Positions 10,886-22,487 of a DNA stretch of 64,000 nt are shown piece after piece. The notes below the pieces were generated by a model. That model saw only the letters and a list, made by a program, of their open reading frames with translations, did no database searches and was not told the origin of the DNA. Origin of the DNA: Hericium rajendrae. Lineage: Eukaryota; Basidiomycota; Agaricomycetes; Russulales; Hericiaceae. Made by a program: the position numbers and the translations under genes. The stretch's first letter is position 1, and each line of letters begins with the position of its first letter. The DNA is taken from contig CM065878.1 of assembly GCA_033439255.1 (NCBI GenBank), positions 2,852,001-2,916,000 on the forward strand. The letters run 5' to 3'.

Positions 10886-12892
10886 ATGGGTGTTGTTGAA
10901 AAGGTACGTCGCATGCGATACCTAATGCTACCGTCTGACGTGCACGGACGTAGATCAAAGAGATTGAGGGTGAGTAGCAGGATTACTACTATCGAGCTTG
11001 CGCTCATGTCTTTTCCGCAGAGGAGATGGCGAGGAGTAAGATGCTGCTCATTACTGCTCTTCGACCGCATACTGATTCGTTGATGCAGCGCAGAAGAATA
11101 AGGTGGACGAATGAACACATGTAAGGGCCGTCGAATTGCTAATCTCCTTCAAAGTAGGCGACAGAGTATCACTTGGGTCTTTTGAAGGCAAAGCTCGCAC
11201 GATACCGCGCCCAACTCCTAGAGCCGGCGACAAAGTCGAGTGGCGGTGGTACTGGTTTTGATGTTCAGAAGTCAGGCGATGCCCGAGTTGCTTTGATCGG
11301 TTTCCCGTCTGTCGGAAAGGTACGTCCGTCTCTTTGCGCTTACATGATAGCAACTTCATGGGGATCGTCCAGTCCACGCTCTTGAGCAAGGTCACACATA
11401 CCGCATCGGAAACGGCGGCATATGAATTCACCACGTTGACTGTACGTACGATGTCTCTCACATAGCATTTCCTATTAATAGCTATTCGGAAGGCCATCCC
11501 AGGAGTAATTGAATATCAAGGCGCACGCATACAGTTATTGGACTTACCCGGTATCGTCGAAGGCGCTAGCCAAGGGCGTGGTCGTGGGCGTCAGGTTGTA
11601 TCAACTGCGAAGACCGCGGATTTAATTGTTATCATGTTGGATGCCACGAAATCCGAGGAGCAGCGCCGATTGCTCGAATTCGAGTTGGACGCCGTCGGAA
11701 TCCGTCTAAACAAACGGAGACCTGATGTGGTCTTCAAGCGGAAAACAACAGGAGGCGTGAGTCGCTCGTTTGGGGTTAGCTGACTTCTCTGATGCGTGTT
11801 CTCATTTTAGATCACTGTGCGGATATTTTCTGCGGATCCTGCCGGCTTGCTCTGATTGTTTTGAGTAGCTAACTGCAACGGTCAAACTCACAAAAACAGA
11901 TGAAAAAACGATTCGTACCATTCTCGCAAGCTGTGGGTAGCGCCTTTACATCCTGGGTCGAATGACTGAGTACGCGTGTTTTCCAGACAAGCTTCACAAC
12001 TGTGATGTGATGATCAGGGAAGATGTGAGATCTCTTTGTACCCGGAAGGCCCGAAGTTCATGTTGTTCCTTCAGATCACAACGGACGAGTTCATCGATGT
12101 CTTGATTGGTGCGTTCACAAGCAGTCAGTGTCATAAGGTCCGTACCACTAACACATTCTATGTTAGGAACACGGAAATACATTCCTTGCCTGTGTGAGAT
12201 TCGCATGGATTATCCGCTATCGCCCCAACTCATCCATATCTATCGGCAGACGTTTACAACAAGATTGATGCTATCAGTCTCGAGCAAATGGATAAACTGG
12301 CTCGGGAGGACCATACCATCGTGATTAGCTGCGAAATGGACCTGAAGTGCGTTGCTCTTGCGTGCTATCGCCGTTCGACGCATTGACGCCATCGCTAGCC
12401 TGAAGTATCTTATCGATCGGATGTGGGAGGAGCTTGATCTCGTCAAAGTGTACACGAAGAAGCGTGGCGATCACCCTGACCTTGACGATCCGGTATGCAT
12501 GCGGAAAGGGTCTACCATCGAGGTGAGTAGACATAGACTCGATTAGTCACCAGGGCGATTACTGAATAGCGCGGACGCCAGGATGTGTGCAACGGTATCC
12601 ACAGATCGCTTACATCCAATTTCCGGTATGGGCTGGTCTGGTGAGTGGAGCTTTTTTTCTGCACGATGTATCGCGCTGATTGCATGCACAGGGTAAGATA
12701 TCGAGTGTTGGCGTCTTCATTGAAGCTCATGACATTTTTAGGGTAAATCGTCAAAGTTTGCGCCGCATGCCCAGAAGGTCGGCCTCAATCATCTTGTTCA
12801 AGACGAAGATGTGGTATCCAGTACGTTTTGACATCTTCCATGACCTGACGGTTGTAATGATGCTTTGATGATGCCCAGTCTTCACCAAATAA
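10886..12892 (+). CDS. RBG1: DRG1/RBG1 developmentally regulated GTP-binding protein
   Basis: A translation-associated Obg-HflX superfamily GTPase (yeast Rbg1, human DRG1). It acts on polysomes with a Tma46/DFRP1-type partner. Visible motifs are the G1 P-loop GFPSVGKS (split by an intron), G3 [11 protein letters not shown]4 NKID, the C-terminal TGS region ([16 protein letters not shown]) and the family ending QDEDVVSIFTK. Reading the conserved protein needs 18 exons: 10886-10903, 10954-10969, 11021-11035, 11089-11102, 11158-11319, 11373-11441, 11493-11756, 11811-11816, 11869-11932, 11987-12024, 12075-12108, 12167-12193, 12250-12346, 12399-12522, 12582-12640, 12692, 12742-12820 and 12879-12892. 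They sum to 1101 nt, 366 residues plus stop, which is the normal family length. I chose ATG 10886 because the family begins MGVVEKIKEIEEEMAR; an in-frame ATG lies at 10868. Exons of 14-18, 6 and 1 nt are extraordinary. Confidence 0.93.
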
Positions 12893-13369
12893 GTGTAAGA
12901 TGTAGGAATTGAACGAACCGGCAGCTGTAGGGTGTATGTGTATTGATGTACAGTAGTGATTGTGGCGCTTTGACCCTGCAGTTCACGTACTTATTTCACG
13001 ATCGAGCGTCCGTCCACTATTCGCGCTCCGGAAGTCATGGAATTGGATATCATGCCCTGTTTTCTCGAGAAAGTTTTTGAGATCCGCCACGTGAGAAGCA
13101 GAAGGGAGGGCGTCGAGACGCGTTCCTGAGTGCCTTCTCCTTTCGCCATCGCCCGAGAACGTCTTCGTTCGTTGGCTAGCTTGTAGCAACAGCTGTGCGA
13201 CCCGGATTGAGATGGCCTTCGGCATTATACCCGTCCCTATCGCGCAACCGCCACACACGCGGCTCAGTTTTCATCGCCATGATGCATCAGCGCGCTAATC
13301 CAAGCTACTGGTTTTCTTGAGTGTCTCCGGATCCTTGTTGCACACACACCCCGGGTGTCACTGTGGACA
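12893..13369. other. intergenic: DRG1 3' flank and hydrolase promoter
   Basis: About 480 bp without a supported gene. Frames here are short and lack motifs. The right end leads into a TATA element at 13370. Confidence 0.4.
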
Positions 13370-13377
13370 TATATAAA
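13370..13377 (+). promoter_or_regulatory. TATA box (TATATAAA) of the hydrolase gene
   Basis: TATATAAA lies 49 nt before the ATG at 13426, the spacing expected for a TATA-driven promoter with a short leader. It is supported by sequence match and position only. Confidence 0.5.
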
Positions 13378-13425
13378 GCCATCTCCAACTGCTGCTATCA
13401 CATCTCCATCCCCCACCCGCCGGCC

Positions 13426-14886
13426 ATGAATGGACAGGTCCCCGCCTCCGATCCTTCCATCGAGCTCATCTTCCTCGGAACGGGCACCTCGTCCAGTCTC
13501 CCCCATCTCGATTGTCTCACTGCGCCTCCGGACGCGATCCCATGTCGTACTTGCTTGTCGACACTCACTCTCGAGGGGAAGAAGAACATTAGACGCAACA
13601 CCTCCGCTGTGCTACGGATCGACGGCAAGGATGGACAGAAGCGGTGAGTGACCCTCCGATCCCGTTCAGAGCGGTATTCTTAGTAGCTCTGATCAACCAT
13701 GGCTCTAGGACGATCGTTATAGATGTCGGAAAGAACTTCCAGGCCGCTGCTGTAGAGTGGTTTCCGAAATACGGCCTGCGACGGATAGATGCTGTCTTGA
13801 TCACGCATGCACATGCCGACGGTCAGTCGATGCTGTTGAATTCGCGACTGGCCCATTGATAGTACCTCAGCAATGAATGGGTTGGACGATCTACGAGGTA
13901 CGTCTTCATTGTATTTGCCGCATGCCGTGGATGTGCTGACATATTGGCCGTAGGTTGGACTTTAGGCGGAGCGATACAGCCGTGGATCGACGTATACGTC
14001 TCGAAAGCGACGTTTACGGAGGTGCAAAGATCTTTCCCTTACATGGTTGCGAAGGAGTATGCTTCCGGAGGTGGCGATGTAAGTGACATAGTCTGAGAAC
14101 GTTCCTCGTTCAATCATAACAACGGTCTCGCTCAGGTTCCTGACGTCAAATGGCACATCATCGAAGATAAGGTCCCATTCGAAATTGATGACTCCGGCAT
14201 AGAGATTACTCCCTTTTCCGGTGCGCGCCTTTCTAATACGCAGCATGTATCTTCTGACAGTGTTTACAGTCCACCATGGAAGGATGTTCGCGCCAGTACC
14301 ACCTCCAGGCTTCACGCCCACACCCAATAATACCTTACCCCCTACGCCAACATCCTCCTCTGGGGCCTCTTCTCCACATCATGTGTCCCCAGAACATATA
14401 CCAATCCCACTGCCTAAGATTCATCCGTACATCAGCCTCGGCTTCAAGATCCAAGATGCTCTTGTTTATATCTCCGATGTATCTCATATCCCGGATGATT
14501 CTTGGGCTTTACTAGAGCAACCGCGTCTCGATGCTGCCACGGGCGTTGTTTCATCACCTCGATACCCCGTCCTGGTTCTGGACACACTCCGCTTACAACC
14601 ACATATCTCGCATCTTGGGATCAAACAGGCCATCGACTTTGCACGGCGATTCGATGCCCACCGCACATATCTCATCGGCTTCGGACACGAAGTGTCGCAC
14701 GATGAGTACGTTACGATTGGGGAATACGTCGGCGGCGCGAAGAAGGATGCGGCGACTTTGACTCTTACGGAGAAGCGAGGCATTGACTTGGTAGATGAGG
14801 GGAAGCCAATATGGGTTCGCCCATCGCACGACGGGCTTCGTGTTTCGATATCCGGCAGTGAAGTGGAGGACAACACCTACGATTAG
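13426..14886 (+). CDS. metallo-beta-lactamase-fold hydrolase (PhnP/phosphodiesterase-like)
   Basis: The product begins at ATG 13426 with IELIFLGTGTSSSLPHL, the first strand of the metallo-beta-lactamase fold in the PhnP/RNase Z-like subgroup. The zinc-binding motif follows as LITHAHAD (H-x-H-x-D, split by an intron after the D codon near 13821). A further metal-ligand candidate is FSVHHGR. DALVYISDVSHIPD is the fifth-motif Asp strand, and TYLIGFGHEVSHDEY near the C terminus supplies the last histidine. A CRTC pair near residue 36 may bind an extra metal, as in PhnP-type enzymes. A Pro/Ser insert (about 14290-14400) interrupts the fold. Introns lie near 13643-13709, 13821-13871, 13900-13953, 14079-14135 and 14220-14268. 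The substrate cannot be read from sequence; cyclic phosphodiester cleavage is a reasonable guess. The stop is TAG 14884-14886. Confidence 0.8.
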
Positions 14887-15326
14887 GCGAGTGCATATCT
14901 ATACCTTGAGCCCATACGCTGTATTTTTCTTGTCTTTATCATTACATTATCGTTGGTGTAATGTTTATGCTACACAGTAACTCTCTTTACCATGCGATAT
15001 CCTACTGCAGGTTTCGAACGATGTCTCTCGTCTGGAACGATTTTGAAAACTTCGAGGTTGCTTCGAGGCGACCTAAAATTATCGGAGCGGTGCCAGAGGG
15101 TCGAATCCAGGTGACGAAGTGCTGATGATGAGTGTTTAGGTAAGCGAGGTCATCCCTGCCGACTGAATGGATCCGTGTGGATGTGTGGAACGAAAGTGTT
15201 CACTGGGTCCCTCCTTCTAAAACATCCCCTCTTTACCACCACCACCATCTCCTTCCACCAGACGTAGTTCAAAATTTACGTCGAATCTACAGTAATCCTT
15301 GAAACACGAAACCGGGATCGTTGGCA
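14887..15326. other. intergenic, no supported gene
   Basis: 440 bp between the hydrolase and the PRELI gene. The segment around 15215-15275 is C/T-rich, consistent with the promoter or leader of the gene at 15327. Nothing else is recognisable. Confidence 0.4.
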
Positions 15327-16183
15327 ATGAGGTTTTTCTCGCAACACTTCTTGTACGAGTACGTATTCTGACGCATGTATACTCGTCATAAACAGCAGTA
15401 CTGACTTCCTTCTCACAGCGATCCCTGGTCCATTGTTTCACTCGCGTTTTTCCTGAGATATCCTAATCCCTATGCATCCCACGTCCTATCATGCGACGTC
15501 ATTTCGCGGGAGTTCTCGGCCACGGGCTCGCTGCTCACTACACGTCTCATCCTGAAGCGCGGAGCGCTACCAAGATGGGCGCCAAAAGGCATCATGTCGC
15601 GCGCGGAGAGCTGGGTTGTCGAAGAGAGTGAGGTTGATCCTGAGGGAAAGGTGGTGCGCTGTGTGACGCGCAACCTTGACCATGTCAAGGTCATGCAGGT
15701 CCAGGAATCGCAGGTGTTCAAGCAGACTCCTGAGGGGTACGTGTCTATTTCGACTCGGCGTTTACATCCCATCGATAACGCTGCAATAGTAAAACGCTGC
15801 AAACGACGGAGGCCAACATTATCTCTAGCTTTGGATGGGGGCTCACAAAGCGGATCGAGAGCCATGGTCTGGCCCGGTTCAAGGCCAACGTACAGCGTGT
15901 GAGTACCACCACGCCTCATGAACTCATTGCCGCTCACACGTTATTGCAGTCTCGCGAGGGGGTCTCCGTCATTCTAGATCTCATTCGCCAATCTCGGCTC
16001 AACCCTATGGGCATGGGCGCGGCGTACCTCAATCCTACTACACCACAACGACACGCGCTCGATCCTTCGCGCCATCCTGGCTACGCGGATTCGGACACCT
16101 CGTCTTCGGATGGTGACAGTTCTCAGCATGATAGTGGTCGCGAATTATCTCCTACATGCTCGTGGTTTCGTGCAAAAAATTAA
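15327..16183 (+). CDS. PRELI/MSF1-domain mitochondrial lipid-transfer protein (Ups family)
   Basis: The protein starts MRFFSQHFLYDDPWSIVSLA, the standard start of PRELI/Ups proteins. It continues FFLRYPNPYASHVLSCDVIS, the arginine-rich strand LTTRLILKRGALPRWAP, the ESWVVEESEVD strand and the C-terminal helix around LARFKANVQRSREGV. Ups proteins shuttle phosphatidic acid or phosphatidylserine across the mitochondrial intermembrane space with Mdm35. Exon 1 ends within the tyrosine-aspartate codon pair at 15350/15351, and further introns lie near 15737-15790 and 15899-15949. The C terminus carries a low-complexity Ser/Asp tail (DSDTSSSDGDSSQHDSG) not typical of yeast Ups1-3. I cannot tell Ups1-like from Ups2/3-like. 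The stop is TAA 16181-16183. Confidence 0.85.
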
Positions 16184-16585
16184 CAGGACGTTTTACTAGC
16201 ATATGGCATTTCGCAGTCGTTTAATCTATTAGTGACCCCGGCTCTTTTCATGTCGATTTCTTTGCTCGGTTTGCGTATCTGTTGTATCATTAGTGCAGTA
16301 TATTGCCGCATAAGCAGTCATTTCATCCCTGTTCATGGTTTTATGTACCGTGTGTGACTCTGTGAGAGCAAGACACAACTGCGCGACGGTGATTTGCCGG
16401 CTTCCACCTTGCAGCGCTGTCCATGGAAGCCGCTCGTCCTCGGCGCCGGTCAGGAAAGTGATTTTCCTTCCTTTGCCTCCGAGTCTCGAGTAGACAGACG
16501 TGTATTCTTCGTTATGCACCATAACGTTCTCACCGTCCCACCATCCCCACCGACAGGGTCGCCGGCACTTTGATTCCGCCCATCC
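16184..16585. other. intergenic: PRELI 3' flank and RIC1 promoter
   Basis: 402 bp with no gene that I can support. The stretch before 16586 is rich in CCCA/CACC, but no TATA box is evident. Confidence 0.4.
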
Positions 16586-19500
16586 ATGTACTTCCCCACT
16601 TCAACTGCCCGCCAGCTGGGCACTGTGCCAGCGCTGCCAAATGCATCGCCAGAGCCGGTATTCTGCTTATGCCCCAGCGCCCGCAAGTCATTGTTTTGCA
16701 CACTAACGAGAGATGGAATTGCGGTCTGGCGCGTCAGGGTGCGTCGCGCTCTCCCTACTCAGTCGTGATGTCAATTCATTCCGTATTGTCTGTCCTATGG
16801 GACCTACCAACACATTAGCCGCCTGCAATATTGTCATACTTGTCGCGTACACCGACGAGCTTGGTGGAGCATGGAGAGAACAAGCACGCGCATTGGTCTC
16901 CGGACGGGACGAGGATTGTGATCCAGGTGCGTCAATCATAGTCCTGATTCTACGACCCTGAACTGATCCTTATGATTGAATCAGACTACAGAATCGTATC
17001 TCGTTCTCGTGTCTGTGCAGTACAATCCGGAGGAGGCGCCCTACGTGACACCCCCGCTCGGGTCTGGCAGCCAGCGCAAGTTCCTTCCAGGCCCAGGCGA
17101 GGCGCTGCCCTTACAGAACATCGTCCTCCACTTTGAGGGTGTGATTCGTGTCGAGGGGCTCTACTCAGGTATGTAGTGATGACGTGCTGTAATGGGTGCA
17201 GATGTTTATGTGCAACGGTACAGTGTCTCGCTGAGGAGACATTCTATTCTGTTTTCTACGAGGAGCCCACCATCCATTCAACGGATGCCATGGCCCGCAA
17301 CCAACGATCCGGAGGCGCAAGATCGCGGAGGCAGTAAGCTGTATGGGTATGACAGCTGGGTGCTCAATGAGCATGATTTTCCATGGCTGGTGGATCCCGA
17401 TGGTCAGTTCTGGCCTCCTCGAATATAGTCCTCAAAAGAAGTGTGTTGACTGACTTTTTCAGTCGCTGTCCTTGATATGACCTGGTACAGAGGATCTGAT
17501 GTAGAGTCATGGATCACGTCAGATGGCCGGGCATATTTTGTGCAACTCGCCGAGAGCGAATATACCGAATCGAATGTGTCCAATGCGGACGTCGATGTAA
17601 GCTCTTCCCTCTAGCGACCATGTCAGGCTACTAATGGCCTTATGGTTAGGATACCATCCCAGTCAAACACAAGGGCAAGGGACGCGCGAAGGAATCAGTT
17701 GAAAGCGCGCGTCACGAGGCCGATTCGCGATGGCATGGAACATGCATCCACGACGTTGAAGTGCCCAAGTCGGTACAGAAACGTCGTCAGGTTCATCCTG
17801 AGGATGTCGACGCGCATGGCCATGCTTACGAGCAACCAAGGCGAGCTGTGAAAGTTGCTGTAAATAGTAGGTTCTCGTTGATCGCCATCGGGACGCATTG
17901 GTATGTCCTCTCCAGATGTCTACTACTCTAGTTGACTAACCTAAAGTTTGACTTTGTTCAGTGGCTCCGTGGAGTATACAAATTTTCCGGTTCAGGGAGG
18001 CGGCCCGCCAAAGCCCGAAGTTCTGCAGATACCTCAGACGTACAGGAAGCACGAGAAGGGGCCTGTGTTGGCTATGGAATGGAGCTCTGATGGGTATGTC
18101 CTTGCTGTTGGGTGGGAGCACGGGTGGGCTGTGTGGAGTGTGGCCGGCCGGTGTCTGGCCTGGAATTTCGGGATGGAGGATCAAGTCGATGAGAACAAGT
18201 GCGCATTATTTTGTATCTGTGAGGCCTTGCACTGACGCAGGGCCCTAGGTTTCAAGATGCTTTCATGTACGGGATACGTGATTTGTTCTGGGTGCCAGGG
18301 AATTTCGAGCTGGTCGCACTGGCACAAGAGAGCCCGAACAGTACGCAGCCTTGTCTGCATTTCCTGAAAATTTGCTCATCCGCTCATCCGCAATACAATT
18401 CAGAACCTGAAGGGCAGTTATTCGTCATTCCCTTTGCTAAGAGCGCAACGACGGGTCAGCACGCACCTGTAGGTTCACGGTCTTTCGAGGATATCTTACG
18501 GCTCACATGCGTTTGCTCCCGTACTCAGGACAACACTGCATATGCTTTTCTCCAATTGGATGACCGTGTTCTCGTTTATAGAGGAGCCGACCAACCTGAT
18601 ATGAGTGTCATTAATCCTGAGTCAGATGTGGCAGCACATCAAGGTCAGCATGACTACTTTTAAACGCCTTGCCGCACATTTGTTGACGAGCTTATTCATT
18701 CCACAGATTCCTCAAGATTACTTGGCCACTAATTGGCCTATCCGATATTCAACCATCAGTCCTGATGGTCGGCTTATCGCGATCGCTGGTCGACGGGGTC
18801 TCACTCACTACAGCTCAACTTCCGGTCGGTGGAAGCTCTTTGCCGATGAGTTACAGGAGCAAGCCTTCGGGGTGAAGGGTGGTCTTCTGTGGTTCCACCA
18901 CGTTCTTATCGCTGCCGTTGAAGTGGGCAGATCGTGGCAGGTCAACGGCTCATGAACATGTCCCCATTATCCTGTGTCTGACAATGCTTGATGTTTAGAT
19001 TCGCCTATATTCGCGAGATCTCGAGCTGAGCAATCAGAATGTCTTGCATCGAGAGATGGTCTCCTCTGCGGTGGTCATTCTCTCGCTCGTCGACAACTCT
19101 TTGCTCGTATACACGGCGGACAACACGCTGATGCATTACTTGATTAACCCTACGGCCGACAGTATTCAATTGCACCTCTGTGGAACGATCACATTCAACG
19201 GCATCATTACCCACCCAGTTGCCGTCCGAGCGCTGAGTTGGATGATCCCGAGTGCACAGAAGCGTGAGTGAATTATATGATGATTGCATGATTGTGTCAT
19301 GACTTCCTTGCTATACCAGAACTCGGAGATCCGGCAGATGACCTATCAGTAGCTACCGTGCTCATGATGGTAGGTGGTCAGCTGGTCCTTCTTCGGCCTC
19401 GTAAAGTAAGTTGACCATATCCTCGATGTGACACGTGCTGATGCAATCGCAGTCCGCAGACCAAGACGTCAGCTATGACATGCAGATACTGGCGGATCGC

Positions 19501-20494
19501 CTCGAATTCTGCTGGATCCATTTGCGCGGGATTGGGAGTTTGGAGAATTCATTGTGGGGCTTCGATGGGCACAGCATGCGCGTATGGCTAAATGCACTCG
19601 CCATCGGCGAGACACCTGCACCTTCGGCTTCAGACGAGCCTGCGCAAGCGCGGCAGGACGTGAAAGAGAGTGTTAATATCCCGCTTGACTTCTACCCGTT
19701 GTGTAAGTTGACTTGCATGAACGTTAAAAGAGCTTGCTCATTTGTGTATTCCGCAGCTGTCCTTATGGACAAGGGCATCATCATCGGCGCAGAGCATGAG
19801 ATCACCTCCCGCATGAGCCTGCCCTTCGTCATGTTCCGTCACGCAACCAGCGTCAGTCATCTCCGCCTGTATGCGCTCTATATGAATGACCTCATGCTTA
19901 TCCTGTTCATATCAGTCGCACCTGTTCCTGCACCACATCCTCCTCTCGCACCTTGCCGCAGGCCAAGTCTGCGAAGCGGTGCTCTTCGCCTCGCATTACC
20001 AGGACCTCGTCTTCTTCGCCCACGCGCTGGAGATCCTGCTCCACACCGTTGTGGAGTCGGAGGAGGACACTCAGGACATGTCTGAGGGCCTGCTCCCCGT
20101 AGTCGTGGAGTTCCTCGACCACTTCGACGTGTGCCTGGATGTTGTCGTGGGATGCGCGCGCAAGACGGAGATGACGCGCTGGCGGAGGCTGTTCGACATC
20201 GTCGGCAATCCGAAGTCGCTCTTTGAAACTTGCCTTGCGTCGCATCGCCTGCGGACGGCCGGGTCGTATTTGCTCGTGCTGCACAGCTTGGAACAGCTCG
20301 AAGCCGGGAATGACGATGCGCTGCGGCTGCTCGCGCGCGCGGTGGAGGCGAAGGACTGGCAGCTCTGCAAAGAGCTCCTGCGCTTCTTGCACTCCATCGA
20401 TAGCACGGGGGAGGCACTGCGTGAGGCGCTACAACAGCCATTCATGAACGAGGTGCCGAATGGCGTGAACGGAAATGGTAACGCTCATGAATGA
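16586..20494 (+). CDS. RIC1: RIC1, guanine nucleotide exchange factor subunit for Rab6/Ypt6
   Basis: Ric1 pairs with Rgp1 to activate Ypt6/Rab6 at the Golgi for retrograde endosome-to-Golgi traffic. The N terminus (MYFPTSTARQL, then LFCTLTRDGIAVWRVR) and the next exon (LSRTPTSLVEHGENKHAHW) are typical of the beta-propeller half. WD-like strands recur (MEWSSDGYVLAVGWEHGWAV, STISPDGRLIAIAGRRGL). The C-terminal RIC1 domain is unmistakable: HLFLHHILLSHLAAGQVCEA, then HALEILLHTVVESEED, FLDHFDVCLDVVVGCARKTE and LFETCLASHRLRTAGSYL. About a dozen introns are needed. One runs from about 16738 to 16821, and its removal restores WRVR-PPAILSYLSRTPTS. Length is about 1,000 residues. The stop is TGA 20492-20494 and translation begins at ATG 16586. 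Confidence 0.9.
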
Positions 20495-21096
20495 GCGCTT
20501 GAGCGGAAAAGAAATCCGCCAAGTGGTTAGTACGGCGTTATTTATAGTCTTTTTTTTTTGCCTGCGTCATATCTGTGCTCTCGTCAGTGCGCCGAGATAA
20601 ATGTGGAATATATATGTCACTAGTTGGATAGTCCAGGTTGAGCATCAGCCGGAAGTAAACATCATAGAGCTTGCACTGCTGCACGGCCTCAAGTACAATG
20701 ATGTACACATTTTACATTCATCGACTCTGCCCAGCAACGACAGAGCCAAGGAATACATGGTAGGACCGTAACGGTATCTGACATTCATCTCTACGGGGTA
20801 AGTAGCAGTGGGTGGTATTGTAAGAGTCCGTCCCACGTTAGTGGTTAGCGTCCGTGATTCCATTTCTGTTGTGTCGTAAGTCGATCGTGATAGGTATAGA
20901 TAGCTAGCAACGGTGTCGTGGAGTAAAGTGCCATCCTGTGGCGGCTGAGGCAGAGGAAGGTCGAAGGAGTATAACATTTAGCGCAAAGGGGAATGGTTGG
21001 GGTGACGCAGAGCATGGAGGAGGCCCATAGGGCAGAGGGTAATACGAAGGCTCGCCTACTATCCCCGGTAGGTGCAAGTGCTGCCGGACGGACAAA
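20495..21096. other. intergenic between convergent RIC1 and SUR7-like genes
   Basis: This stretch holds the 3' flanks of both genes, with a poly-T run at about 20550-20559. If the frameshift in the minus-strand gene is real, its reading frame extends through here to a stop at 20904. No other gene is supported. Confidence 0.4.
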
Positions 21097-22080
21097 TCAG
21101 CACGAGGCGGCCATATGTGGGTCGGACAACACGAACCTGATGACGTAGGGTATACACGACGCGAAAAGACAGGCAAACGCTGCCCACGCAAGTACAGGCC
21201 TGTTCCCATTGACACAGTGATGCCGAGTGGTATGGATCCGCCGACTACGAAGCGGTTAATGTCCTCAGTCTGATTGAGCGCCGTCGTCCATAGGGCGGCT
21301 CCAGCGAGGACAAACAGCGTCGCGACAAGCGCAAAGAAGGCGGAGGCGAGGAACGTTACGGTGTGCTTGATGACACCACTGGAATGTCGGGTTAGAGCCT
21401 ATACGGGTGAAAGAAAAATATGACCTACAGGACCAGTGCAAGGCCGCAAAAAATGGTGCCAATGAGCAGCAAGTAGTAGGCTGAGTGGGTATGTGTTCCT
21501 ATGGATCCTGAGTCTCTGAAAGTCGTTCCTACAATGATAGCATCGGTATATAGGGAATAGTTTGAGAGCATGTCCGACGTGATGGCTTCGTAAGGTTCAT
21601 ATCTCCGTCCAGTCGTATGGTTCGTGCAGATGCCGACCTGGGGCGTCTGGGATGTGTACCCGCAGTATGTGTACAGACCAAATTCGTAGAACTGGCGCAT
21701 GCCCAGGCCAGCTCCAAGGGGAGCAGTTGCGTTGTTCGTGTACAGTCCGTCAATTGGATCCCCAAAGCCCTGGGCCAATGCTTGTCTGTTCAGAGGTCAG
21801 AAAATATTGGATTGGGTGTAGTGGGATGTTGACCTACCCATAACCGGAAACGTTGACCTTAGCCTGGTTCACGGAGGTAAATGAGGATCTTGGAACGGAA
21901 GCAAAAGTAGCTGCGCGCCTACCATGGCTATCCCTCGAGGGACTGAGGACGTGCTTATTTGTCCCACCTTTCCCCAGAATGAGTGGTACGATTAGAATGA
22001 CGAAATCAGAGACGTACATGAGTGAAAATCAGCAGCAGCAAAGCCGCGAGGCTTTTGACAAGCGTCAAGATCTGCACCAT
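21097..22080 (-). CDS. SUR7/PalI-family four-helix plasma-membrane protein, last helix frameshifted
   Basis: The first exon starts at 22080 (MVQILTLVKSLAALLLLIFT, helix 1). A small exon follows, then an extracellular loop with glycosylation sequons and cysteines (YTYCGYTSQTPQVGICTNHT), then helix 2 (YYLLLIGTIFCGLALVL), helix 3 (VTFLASAFFALVATLFVLAG) and SIPLGITVSMGTGLYL. SUR7/PalI proteins mark eisosome or cortical domains or take part in pH sensing. Immediately after GTGLYL the frame is lost: the expected helix-4 continuation (AWAAFACLFASCIPYVIRFV) lies in the next frame and ends at TGA 21099-21097, as if one base were missing near 21186-21191. As given, translation runs on to 20904 with an atypical tail. 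This may be a base error or a real mutation. Confidence 0.7.
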
Positions 22081-22487
22081 TGGAACTGGGGAACGGCCAC
22101 TCACGAAAAAAGCGAGCCAACTCCGACGCACAGTTCTCCGCGCATAGTACAAGGTAAGTCGGTAAGATGATGTGAAGGGGAAGAAGAAGGGATGAAGAAA
22201 CGTGCGGCGGAGGGTGCAGCGAGGATATTGCACGGCGCAGCTGCAACGCGACTTGCACGCGACGAACTTCAACACGCTGTCCGGCAAACGCCGTGATCGG
22301 CTAACGGGGCCGGCGGTGCCGTGACATACGGCGCTATCATTATGTCATCGAGGTGTATTAGCCTGTGATGCTAACCAGCCTGAGCCTCTGAGCCTTGATA
22401 GCGTCTATATCCCAATAGCGCTTTTCTGGCCTCGCGTTCTCGTTTTCTTTCTCATCACGACGCTTTCACGACTTACTACACTCTCTC

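Noticed and set aside
15095-15125. tRNA-like B-box word (GGTCGAATCC) near 15108
   Set aside because: No matching A box or foldable acceptor stem within tRNA distance.
19878-20441. 187-codon minus-strand frame over the RIC1 C-terminal exon
   Set aside because: Arg/Ala-rich shadow of a conserved, frame-correct RIC1 exon.
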